From assembly GCF_900451195.1 (NCBI RefSeq), contig NZ_UGHR01000001.1, positions 930,001 to 994,000 on the forward strand: a DNA stretch of 64,000 nt. Reading direction: 5' to 3'. The translations under genes were made by a program, and so were the position numbers. Positions 51,139 through 59,050 of this stretch are shown piece after piece. The notes beneath the pieces were generated by a model. That model was not told where the DNA came from. It did not search any database and saw only the letters and a program-made list of their open reading frames with translations. Each line of letters begins with the position of its first letter. Positions within the stretch are counted from its first letter, which is position 1. This stretch comes from Iodobacter fluviatilis (GTDB taxonomy: Bacteria; Pseudomonadota; Gammaproteobacteria; Burkholderiales; Chitinibacteraceae).

Positions 51139-51879
51139 ACCAAATCAAGTACTTAGCTGTTATCACTGCTTGCATTCACTGCAAAAAAGCAGTTTATGGT
51201 TACAGTTATGGTTACAGTCTGTTTTTTTGCTGTAGCAAGCTCACTTTTTCTTTTCCCCGATTGATAGCCGCTTTAAATACAAAAAAATCGTAGTACTTAT
51301 ACGTCAGTTGCTGGTATTTTTTGAGCGATCTGCCAGCGGGCCTCTTTCTTCAGCTCAACCCTGTCTGTTTTTGTCTGAGATCATGGGTGTTTTAAACTTA
51401 CCCGAAAACGTCTGTGTTCTCATCCTAGCGTGTATGGGGCAGCTTGAATTTGCTGAGTTGAATGGAAAGCAAATTAGTAGTCCTTGGGCGCTGAAAAATG
51501 CTTACTCCAATCTACTTATGCATGCCGAAGTACCCAGCCTCGCGCACGCACGCGTAAAGGCCTGAAAAATACAGCTCTTCACGGCCCTGTATTTACTTTA
51601 AAACTGTGATTAGTCGGCTAACGGGCAGACACCTTTCTTTGAAGCAATGGCTGTGCTTACACATAGTAAACAGCACATTTTGCGTATCTTAAATAACGTG
51701 CTGTGAACCACTTTTTTATTTTAATTCATTGTTTTGATTGAAAATAAAAAATAAAGGGCAGGGTGGTTATTTGTTTGTTTTTATACACAAATAGTATTTT
51801 GTTACTTCTGATAAACAAGCCCGTTTAATCCCATTTCTTGCTTGTGCGTCTGTTTTGCCTGAAAAATACCCGGTACTTT

Positions 51880-52186
51880 GGCGGAACTTTTAAGCGGAAC
51901 TTTCACTGCAAAATCTTACTCCATTAATCCACCCAAACTCATCGAATTAACTCCCGACTTCAAGACCATCGCCAACTTCCAAAAAGACAATGGCAAAGCC
52001 ATCATCAAAGTCTGTCACCAGTTCGTATTACTTTGCCAGCAGCTTGGTTTATTCACCGAAGCCATCGTCGCAATCGATGGTAGTAAATTCAAAGCGGTCA
52101 ACAATCGAGACCGTAACTTCACCAGCGCTAAACTACAGCGCTGTATGGAAGAAATTGAAAGCAGCATTCGTAAGTTGTGTTTGATA
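51880..52186 (+). pseudogene. IS1182-family transposase fragment
   Basis: About 95 codons encode LTPDFKTIANFQKDNGKAII and then AIVAIDGSKFKAVNNRDRNFTSAKLQRCMEEIE, which is the central part of an IS1182-type transposase, including the Asp of the AIDGSKF motif. The N-terminal DNA-binding part and the C-terminal half with the remaining catalytic residues are missing. The frame ends at 52204 after joining unrelated sequence. No inverted repeats are seen at the edges. Confidence 0.85.
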
Positions 52187-52197
52187 GCGAATGCACG

Positions 52198-52290
52198 CGC
52201 CTGAAAATTGATCATCTTTTAATCCCACTTCGTCACCCACAAACCCACGGCATGGTGAAGCGCTTTAACGGGCGTATAATCCGCCGTCTT
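52198..52290 (+). pseudogene. IS481-type integrase-core transposase fragment
   Basis: A short stretch in another frame encodes KIDHLLIPLRHPQTHGMVKRFNGRI, the hallmark of the C-terminal integrase core of IS481-like transposases (usual form: TPQTNGMVERFNGRI). Only about 30 codons remain. It directly abuts the IS1182 fragment, so at least two elements recombined or decayed here. Confidence 0.7.
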
Positions 52291-52409
52291 AGCTCAATTG
52301 GCGTTCAAGAAAGCTATACCGGCATCGCTGCCAAGATTAATCGTGTGACATTTAGTTTTTTGTTTTTTCTGCAGTGCATGAAGGCACTCGGTATCAAGGA
52401 AGTTCGACT

Positions 52410-55400
52410 ATGAGTATGACAAAGATCGCTTTTGACCATATAGCTGCTAAACGCAAGCGGCCATGGCAAAACGAAGAAGAAGTGCGACTGGCTTGGGTGG
52501 CTGGATTGGAGGCAGCTATGGGCATCCACTTTGACGCTGAGAGAGCGAAAAAGGATAGTAGCTACAACAATGTAATCATTGAGTTCAAGGCTCCAAGCTT
52601 TTTCAAGGGTTCCAAGACTAGCGCTAAATTTAAGGAGGCAACCGACAAACGTTTGCTACCCTATATTCAGCGCGAAGCAGCCAAGTCTGGCATCCCTACC
52701 GAGGACTACATTGGTATCGCTATTGATGGCGATCATGTTTGTTTCGCCCAGGTACGCGCCGCAGTCATCTATTCACAACACTTAGTACCTTTCTCGGAAT
52801 ACGCCGTGGCGTTGGTGATTGAGGCAATCAAGGCTGACACGCGCCGCGCCATCACTGTAGATAACCTTCTTGCCGACTTCGGCCATAGTTCAGTCAATGC
52901 TCAAGCTTTAATGCAAGCCATGGCCGACGCGCTTGCCGCCGAATTGGCGGCAATTGGTAATTCCAAAATAAAAATGCTGTTCGAAGAATGGCGCACCCTT
53001 TACGGTCAAGTTGCCGATATGTCTGTTTTGCAAGCGGCCACTATCAGTGGGGAGATGGGCTTCGTTTGGAATGGGCACACGAATCAAGCTATGGCGGGGC
53101 GGTTGTTCGTCATCCACTCCTACAATTCGCTGCTTATTAAGCTCTTGGCTGCGGAAATTATCTCAGCCCACGGCTTGACTACAACGTTACAACCTGCGCA
53201 AGCAATGGCTGCTTTGTTGAGCGATACAGCCTTGCTGGATGCCTTGGATAAAGAAATCGAACATGCCGGTATTTTTGTTCAAGCCGGTATACAAGGTTTT
53301 GTTGAGGAAGCTATTTTTAGTTGGTACTTGGACGTTGCTCGCAACGCCACACATGCCCCAACACTTCTTCCTGCCCTACGCGGCGTATTGGCGTCGTTGT
53401 CGATGTACCGCACGGACTACATGACACACACGCGAGATGTATTACGTGATTTGTATCAAGGATTGGTTCCTGGAAAACTTCGCCAAAGCCTTGGGGAATT
53501 CTATACGCCCGACTGGCTGGTGGACTTTACAGTGAACAAAGCCCAGCAAGGGGCATGGTTAGGCAAACGCGTCTTAGACCCTACATGCGGTTCAGGAGCA
53601 TTCTTGGTGGCCGTTCTTCGCCGTGTCCGTGAGGAAGCAATTAAGGCCGGATGGGACGCGGGACGCATTGTGCAGCACTTATGCACGTCAGTATGGGGAT
53701 TCGATTTAAATCCATTAGCGGTACAAACCGCACGGGTTAACTTCGTTATGGAGATTGCTGATTTATTAAAAGCAGCTCCAGGTCAAACGCTGGAAATTCC
53801 GGTGCTTCTTGCCGACGCTATCTATTCTCCCGCGCCGAATCCGGAAGAAGGTCATGACGTGGTGAAATATCAAATCGGTAGCCAGGTGGCAGGGCTTGAT
53901 ATCGCATTACCTGCCGCATTGGCCTTTGATCGAGTGCGCTTGGATCAAGTGTTTGCGCAAATGGGCGAAGATGTGGAAAGCGACCTAGATTACGTAAAAT
54001 CAGAAGCAAAGTTGTGTTTTGCTGGTCTGTTGAGCGCTACGGAAGCAGACGACTGGCGCGCCCCTTTGAAACATACCTACGACCAAATTCTGGACCTGCA
54101 CCGTTTGCAGTGGAACGGCATCTGGTTCCGCATTGTGCGAAATTTCTTTTGGTCCGCCACGGCAGGTCACTTTGATTGCATCGTTGGTAATCCGCCATGG
54201 GTTCGATGGTCAAAATTGCCCAATGCTTATCGTGAACGGGTTAAACCAACATGCGAGCGTTACGGGATATTTTCGAAAAATAAGCGCCATGGGGGCAATG
54301 AGTTAGACATCTCCGCCATGATTACCTACACCACCTCAGATAAGTGGCTGAAACCGAATGGTCGGCTTGCTTTCGTTATCACCGGCACCATTTTCAAGAA
54401 CCCCTCTTCGGCTGGGTTTAGGCACTTCAAGTTGGAACCGTCCAATATTAAGAGCCTGCATCTTGCGCCAATCGGCGTTGATGATATGAAGGCACTAAAG
54501 CCATTCACTGACGCTGCCAACCATACCGCCGTGGCGGTCTTCGACAAAACCAAGAAACCGGGCACTTATCCTGTTCCATACCGGCTATGGGACAGCGTCC
54601 CAGGTTTCACCAAAGCCATTCCCGCTAGTTCATCTTTATCTGCTGTGATGAAACGCGTTTCTATCACGGCCAAAGAGGCCGCGCCAGTTGATGGGAACGG
54701 TTCTCCGTGGGCAGTGCTGACTAAGGGCCGATTCAATACATTGAAGGCTTTTTCAGGTACATGCACTTGGGTAGCGGGACGTAAGGGCATCACGACAGAC
54801 TTGAACGGGGTATATTTTGTGCCTGTCATTCAAGACAATGGCACATTGGTTCAGATTTGTAGCCGCCCAGATGCAGGTAAGAAGGCATTGGGCGCAGTCA
54901 AGACGGCGTGGGTAGAGCCGACGTTGCTTTACCCTTTGGTAAAGGGGGCTGGCGATTTTGAATCCTGCTATCTACGCCTGAATAATCCTAGTGCCGTTGA
55001 TAAAGTCCTGTACACATTCGTCCCCAATATTGGCATCGACAAGGCTGATTACACTGCCAGCGAAATTGCCATGAATGGCGCTCCTCTGAAAAAAACCAAG
55101 GCGTGGTTTACCGCATACAAGACATTATTGGAAGCACGTTCCACGTATAGGCGTCAAATGAATGGCGCTCCTTTTTACGACGTGTACAACGTTGGTGACT
55201 ACACCTTTCAGCCGTGGAAGGTGGTATGGCCGGAAATGTCCACCCGCTTCTACGCCGCAGTGGCAGGAAGCTCCACAGTGCCGGTAGTAGGCGTGCGCCC
55301 ATATATTCCAGACCACAAAGTGTATTTTGTTGGATTCGATGACAAGAAACCGGCGCATTTTTTATGCGGTCTATTGAACACACCCATGGTGCGTGAATGG

Positions 55401-55619
55401 GTAGAAAGCCATACAGTATCCATTCAGATGGGGGACGTATTCAAGCACATGAATCTTCCCGAGTACGACGCAACGAATACCTCGCACGTAGCACTATCAA
55501 AATTAGTGGAGAAAGCTCACGGTGAGCACAACGCTATGAAACGTGCACAGGTAGTTGCTCAGGTGGAGAAAGACGGTGAAGCCGTCCTGACGACATGGAT
55601 ATCGTCAACAATTAAATAA
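52410..55619 (+). CDS. Type IIG-like restriction-modification enzyme (fused nuclease, N6-adenine methylase and recognition domain)
   Basis: This 1069-residue protein combines methylation and probably cleavage of DNA in one chain. The N-terminal ~150 residues hold a PD-(D/E)xK-like nuclease pattern (YNNVIIEFKAPS near residue 58). An all-helical connector leads to an Eco57I/N6-methylase core: GEFYTPDWLVDF (about 363), motif I DPTCGSGAFLVAVL (about 390) and motif IV NPPW (about 594). The last ~400 residues should be the target-recognition domain. The ATG at 52410 has AAGGAAG upstream; the open frame reaches 52374. No separate methylase, specificity or BREX gene is adjacent, so PglX is unlikely and a stand-alone defence enzyme is favoured. 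It lies in a transposon-scarred region after tRNA-Arg, consistent with transfer. Confidence 0.85.
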   Translation: MSMTKIAFDHIAAKRKRPWQNEEEVRLAWVAGLEAAMGIHFDAERAKKDSSYNNVIIEFKAPSFFKGSKTSAKFKEATDKRLLPYIQREAAKSGIPTEDYIGIAIDGDHVCFAQVRAAVIYSQHLVPFSEYAVALVIEAIKADTRRAITVDNLLADFGHSSVNAQALMQAMADALAAELAAIGNSKIKMLFEEWRTLYGQVADMSVLQAATISGEMGFVWNGHTNQAMAGRLFVIHSYNSLLIKLLAAEIISAHGLTTTLQPAQAMAALLSDTALLDALDKEIEHAGIFVQAGIQGFVEEAIFSWYLDVARNATHAPTLLPALRGVLASLSMYRTDYMTHTRDVLRDLYQGLVPGKLRQSLGEFYTPDWLVDFTVNKAQQGAWLGKRVLDPTCGSGAFLVAVLRRVREEAIKAGWDAGRIVQHLCTSVWGFDLNPLAVQTARVNFVMEIADLLKAAPGQTLEIPVLLADAIYSPAPNPEEGHDVVKYQIGSQVAGLDIALPAALAFDRVRLDQVFAQMGEDVESDLDYVKSEAKLCFAGLLSATEADDWRAPLKHTYDQILDLHRLQWNGIWFRIVRNFFWSATAGHFDCIVGNPPWVRWSKLPNAYRERVKPTCERYGIFSKNKRHGGNELDISAMITYTTSDKWLKPNGRLAFVITGTIFKNPSSAGFRHFKLEPSNIKSLHLAPIGVDDMKALKPFTDAANHTAVAVFDKTKKPGTYPVPYRLWDSVPGFTKAIPASSSLSAVMKRVSITAKEAAPVDGNGSPWAVLTKGRFNTLKAFSGTCTWVAGRKGITTDLNGVYFVPVIQDNGTLVQICSRPDAGKKALGAVKTAWVEPTLLYPLVKGAGDFESCYLRLNNPSAVDKVLYTFVPNIGIDKADYTASEIAMNGAPLKKTKAWFTAYKTLLEARSTYRRQMNGAPFYDVYNVGDYTFQPWKVVWPEMSTRFYAAVAGSSTVPVVGVRPYIPDHKVYFVGFDDKKPAHFLCGLLNTPMVREWVESHTVSIQMGDVFKHMNLPEYDATNTSHVALSKLVEKAHGEHNAMKRAQVVAQVEKDGEAVLTTWISSTIK

Positions 55620-56013
55620 GGGCGGTTAACTGCGGTTCACCGTTGCTGCAAAAATCCTTGTGCGGCTGCTTGCAGCCCGCACATGAAGCGCCAGCATGGA
55701 AGTATGAGATTCAGCAGGCTTTCAATAACCGGATCGCAGCCCTACTGAGCTAAATCTGTCAGCCATTTTGAACATGAATAACCCCCGCTACCCGCTGGAG
55801 CTATTCTTGCGCGTGGTGACGGTATCACTAAAAACAATGAAAATCGTTAAGGCTTTGCCCGCATTAAATCTGGCTTAATCACCCAACATAAAAAAGCCTC
55901 ATCCTTGCTTGGATGGGGCTTTTCTTTAGTCATATTTACTTTCTTGCTGGGCGGAGTTTGATATTTAGAAATTTATTTTTTGGCTGGTAATAAAACATGA
56001 TAATTTTAGTTTT
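55620..56013. other. Intergenic region after the restriction-modification gene
   Basis: No recognisable gene. A frame ending at 55751 reads EAPAWKYEIQQAFNNRIAAL and may be the tail of a lost gene. A 34-codon ORF at 55774-55878 (MNNPRYPLELFLRVV...) has no known family. An intrinsic terminator lies at 55891-55923. The block probably marks an old deletion or the edge of an island. Confidence 0.4.
55891..55923 (+). terminator. Intrinsic terminator (bidirectional) between the RM gene region and the T6SS module
   Basis: AAAAGCCTCATCC-TTGCTT-GGATGGGGCTTTT stem with flanking A- and T-runs. Confidence 0.85.
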
Positions 56014-56349
56014 TTAATTCGGCATTTTTCTAAAAACAATGTTTTCACTGTGCCTGATAATAATTTGCACATCTGTTGTGGCAAGCTCTAGCAGCTTGCC
56101 ACTTAGATTGTAAGAAAACTGCACCTCGCCTTTTTCATGGAATTTGATGTAATGAGATACCGAGTCATATAGCTGCGTGATTTCGTGCTTATCAATATCA
56201 AAAATATTTTCAATGCCAACAGATTTAACGCTGGTTAAATCCATGCTGATTGAATCTTTAGAAGAAAAAACCAAAACTCCTTCTGAATTAGTAAATACAT
56301 CCATCGTGTCATCAGGGGTTATTCTGATAGGTTTTTGATTGTTTGGCAT
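56014..56349 (-). CDS. Hypothetical 111-aa protein at the end of the T6SS module
   Basis: I do not recognise this protein. It is small, acidic-to-neutral, predicted mixed alpha/beta (IRITPDDTMDVFTNSEGVLVFSSKDSISMDLTSVKSVGIENIFD), has no signal peptide or membrane helix, and ends FRKMPN. It is on the same strand as the toxin module, 274 bp beyond the second immunity candidate, with clearly AT-rich codon use like its neighbours. It could be a further immunity or orphan protein; the position is the only support. Confidence 0.65.
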   Translation of the reverse strand: MPNNQKPIRITPDDTMDVFTNSEGVLVFSSKDSISMDLTSVKSVGIENIFDIDKHEITQLYDSVSHYIKFHEKGEVQFSYNLSGKLLELATTDVQIIIRHSENIVFRKMPN

Positions 56350-56623
56350 AAATTTAAATTATTTTTTTTAGTTAATGTGGCGATTTTAAAAAAAAGTGAG
56401 CTCATCTTTATATGATAGCTTGTTCCAATTTTTGGCTATGCTCATGCATGCGCTATTTTTATTAATCCCTAATATGCGATTGGCAGGTTAATATCATACT
56501 AATTAAAAGTGGGTTAATTGAGTATGCTGAGATTGTTTAATCCATCTACTTTAATTTAAAGACACAAAAAAATACGTTAGCCATTATTTAGTACTCGCAA
56601 TGATTTCCACCCCCCTACAGCCA

Positions 56624-57757
56624 TCACCTCTGGCGATAAGGGCGCCAAGTCTTTTCTTGGGGTGACAATGCTTTTCCCCACCCTGCTCGGATTTCCGGGG
56701 GAAATGGGGCTTCGAAAGCGGTTTTATGCGAAAGCCAGTTAAAGGAGCCCCAGAGGATAGAGAGAGGCACAGAGACAGGGAACGTCAATAAAAATAAGAT
56801 AAACAAAATAGGTCTATCTCTTGCCCACTCATTTGCCCGTGCACCCAATGGACTAACCACCCCCATCGACTGCCACCATGTCGAAGGGGGGGCCTCTGCT
56901 AAAGACTCGCCAGCTGGCAAAGCCGGGCCATTTTCCTCCATATAGGCACGCAGGTATGTCCAAAATGCATGAGCAGAATATTCATCCATTTCCAGTGGAT
57001 TGCCAATCACAAAAAAATCAACAAAATCCGGCTTATCTTCGTGCTTTAACATTCGATCCCATGCTTTATTATGGTCGCTTTTTTCTGCTTGTTTTTGTGC
57101 AAAATCAGGGTCTTCAATTCCAATGGCTAATGTATTGGTAGTCAAAGGCCCACCCCTGAGTACAACAGTTTTCGAGGCAAAAACAAACACTAAAGCATCC
57201 CAGTTGTATTCAATAACTAAGGTTGGCCAAGTGTAAAATGGGTTGCATTTTTTAAAACTATTTTTAAAGTAATCGAGCATTTCTGGGTAATCGCGAACTA
57301 TCCGGTAAACTTTTTTATTCTTCCTATCTAAAATTAATGACCCACTTTTTAAAGTAAAAAAATCAAACCTAAGCATGAGGATCTCAAGAAGAGAAGTAAT
57401 AATAAAGAAGGAAAGGCAAAAAGAAAGAAGTATTATATTGGATAAAAAAGAAAGAAAATCAACAACTTGAATTTGAAAGAAACCAAAATAAAAGGTAAAT
57501 AATGAAAATGGAAAACACATACAAAATACGAACAATGCAAACATTGATGGCATGCCGCGTTCGCACTGGTGAATATCGCTTAACTCGATGGCGGACGAGT
57601 AAATTGTTTTAACTTCATTCAAGCTACTGCCTTTGTAACGCGGAGTCGTTTCTTTACTAAGATATGTTGCAATCCCTATACAGGATGGATGAAGTTTTAT
57701 AGGTAGCTTATCTCCTTTTAATAGGCGATATGGAGCATTAAAATCAGTTTTGGTCAT
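56624..57757 (-). CDS. DUF6708-like membrane protein, copy A (candidate T6SS immunity protein)
   Basis: This 377-residue membrane protein is a clear paralog of the next gene upstream. Both share the blocks SLNEVKTIYSSAIEL / TLSEVKTIYPAAIEL, FFTLKSGSL..DRKNKKVYR, NPFYTWPT..IEYNWDALVFV, NGPALPAGESLAEAPPS and FNWLSHKTAFEAPFPPEIRA. Hydrophobic segments lie at about 70-93, 98-129 and 325-347. The family (DUF6708, by my recollection) is often found beside T6SS effectors. It lies downstream of a membrane-active toxin gene, so protection of the inner membrane is the natural guess. AT-rich codon use contrasts with the core genes. Confidence 0.82.
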   Translation of the reverse strand: MTKTDFNAPYRLLKGDKLPIKLHPSCIGIATYLSKETTPRYKGSSLNEVKTIYSSAIELSDIHQCERGMPSMFALFVFCMCFPFSLFTFYFGFFQIQVVDFLSFLSNIILLSFCLSFFIITSLLEILMLRFDFFTLKSGSLILDRKNKKVYRIVRDYPEMLDYFKNSFKKCNPFYTWPTLVIEYNWDALVFVFASKTVVLRGGPLTTNTLAIGIEDPDFAQKQAEKSDHNKAWDRMLKHEDKPDFVDFFVIGNPLEMDEYSAHAFWTYLRAYMEENGPALPAGESLAEAPPSTWWQSMGVVSPLGARANEWARDRPILFILFLLTFPVSVPLSILWGSFNWLSHKTAFEAPFPPEIRAGWGKALSPQEKTWRPYRQR

Positions 57758-57767
57758 GGGCTTTTAA

Positions 57768-57830
57768 TTATTTAGATGCAATTGAAATGTTGATCTTTTG
57801 ATAAGCAGTGGTTGTGGCCGTTGGGGTCAT
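57768..57830 (-). pseudogene. 20-codon remnant of a third DUF6708-like gene
   Basis: Minus-strand ATG at 57830 encodes MTPTATTTAYQKINISIASK then stop. The first 11 residues match the start of the upstream paralog (MTLNTATTTAY) and the DNA around them (GATAAGCAGTGGT..GTGG.CG) also matches the 59007-59039 region, after which homology stops. A flanking direct repeat, TTTAGATGCAATTGAA at 57771-57786 and TTTAGATGAAATTGAA at 57844-57859, continues for about 26 bases. It indicates unequal recombination and loss of a former third copy. Confidence 0.75.
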
Positions 57831-57895
57831 GAGATTTTATTTTTTTAGATGAAATTGAATTGTTAATCTAATTACAGCGATTCCTGCTTTATTTG

Positions 57896-57920
57896 CTGCT
57901 ATCGCACAAGGCGATAGCAG
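57896..57920 (-). other. Hairpin after DUF6708 copy B
   Basis: CTGCTATCGC-ACAAG-GCGATAGCAG is a perfect 10-bp stem, 10 bases past the stop of the gene starting near 59039. There is no T-run, so it could stabilise the 3' end or attenuate rather than terminate transcription into copy A. Confidence 0.6.
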
Positions 57921-57929
57921 TGCTAAGGC

Positions 57930-59039
57930 TTATTTCTTGGGTAATACTGGCTCTCCCCACTCTGCACGGATTTCAGGGGGAAATGGGGCTTCGAATGCGG
58001 TTTTATGCGAAAGCCAATTAAAGGTGCCCCAGAGTAAATACAAGGGCCCAAAGATAGGGAAAAACAAAAAGGACATCACCACAAAAATAGGATGGTCTTG
58101 ATTCCACTTTTTTATATTTGGACCATATGGGCCAATACACCCCATAGATTGCCACCAACTATTAGGGGCAGCCTCGGCTAAAGACTCGCCAGCAGGCAAG
58201 GCTGGGCCATTGTCTTCCATATAGGCATGCAGATAGGCCCATAATGCCTGCACGGAATATTCACTCATAACCAGTGGATTACCAATGGTAAAGAAGTCAA
58301 CAAAGTCTGGTATTGCCTCGTGCTTTAGCATTTGATCCCAGGCTTTATCATGGTCACTTTTTGCCGCTTGTTTTTGTGCAAAATCAGGATCTTTAATCCC
58401 TACACCTAGGGTGTGAACCGTCGATGGTAATTGCCCCAACATCACAACTTTTGAAACATAAACAAATATTAATGAATCCCAATCGTATTCAACAATAACG
58501 GTAGGCCAAGCATAAAATGGATTACGTTTTTTTAAGCTATTTCTAACGTAATCGATAAGGCCAGGTATGTTTCTAAAAACACGATAAATTTTTTTCTTTT
58601 TCCTATCAAAAAACAAGCTGTCGTTTTTAAGTGAAAACATATCGGCTCTTAGAAAATATACGCCGCCATGGAAAGTAACACAAACGCCAAAAAGGCTAAA
58701 TGCAAACATAACCAAAGCCATCAGAAAAAGAACTACCCCTGCACCATTAAAAAACCATGTAAAAAAATAGGCGCTATACATCATCAGGGGGAAAAACCCA
58801 AAAATGATGAGCATTGCAAACACAGTTACAAGACCACGCTGATAATGTGTGGTACTGCCCAGCTCGATGGCAGCTGGGTAGATCGTTTTAACTTCACTCA
58901 GCGTACTGCCACTTTGCCGCGTGGTTGTTTTCTTATTCAGATACGTGACAGTGCCTAAGCTGGATGCATCGATCATTGCTTGCGGGTATTCTCCTTGCAG
59001 TACACGATAAGCAGTGGTGGTTGCCGTATTTAATGTCAT
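57930..59039 (-). CDS. DUF6708-like membrane protein, copy B (candidate T6SS immunity protein)
   Basis: This ~369-residue membrane protein is the paralog of copy A and directly follows the toxin gene. Hydrophobic segments lie at about 70-95, 100-125 and 320-342; the C-terminal half holds the shared ALPAGESLAEA and FNWLSHKTAFEAPFPPEIRA blocks. A GTG at 59054 overlapping the toxin stop (GTGA) would add five residues; I prefer the ATG at 59039 because the third-copy remnant aligns from that Met. Immediate adjacency to the toxin makes B the best candidate for the cognate immunity protein; copy A may be a diverged duplicate against a variant toxin. Confidence 0.83.
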   Translation of the reverse strand: MTLNTATTTAYRVLQGEYPQAMIDASSLGTVTYLNKKTTTRQSGSTLSEVKTIYPAAIELGSTTHYQRGLVTVFAMLIIFGFFPLMMYSAYFFTWFFNGAGVVLFLMALVMFAFSLFGVCVTFHGGVYFLRADMFSLKNDSLFFDRKKKKIYRVFRNIPGLIDYVRNSLKKRNPFYAWPTVIVEYDWDSLIFVYVSKVVMLGQLPSTVHTLGVGIKDPDFAQKQAAKSDHDKAWDQMLKHEAIPDFVDFFTIGNPLVMSEYSVQALWAYLHAYMEDNGPALPAGESLAEAAPNSWWQSMGCIGPYGPNIKKWNQDHPIFVVMSFLFFPIFGPLYLLWGTFNWLSHKTAFEAPFPPEIRAEWGEPVLPKK

Positions 59040-59050
59040 TTTTAATAAGC

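Larger units (their letters stand above)
51139..52409. other. Degenerate region after tRNA-Arg with transposase fragments
   Basis: No intact gene is recognised. It begins with a tandem 12-bp repeat (ATGGTTACAGTT at 51196-51207 and ATGGTTACAGTC at 51208-51219). An 85-codon ORF at 51308-51565 has no family features and no good start. Two different transposase fragments follow (separate entries). The promoter of the restriction-modification gene must lie at its end, which suggests the whole block is scar tissue from repeated insertions. Confidence 0.6.

Noticed and set aside
51308..51565. 85-codon ORF after tRNA-Arg
   Set aside because: No family features, weak start context, located in a degenerate region.
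52410..55619. BREX methylase PglX
   Set aside because: The protein has an N-terminal nuclease-like region and none of the other BREX genes is next to it.
51062..56000. Direct attachment-site repeat of the tRNA-Arg 3' end
   Set aside because: I looked for the tRNA 3' sequence (CCTACTGGGCGCACCA) downstream and did not find a second copy in the window.
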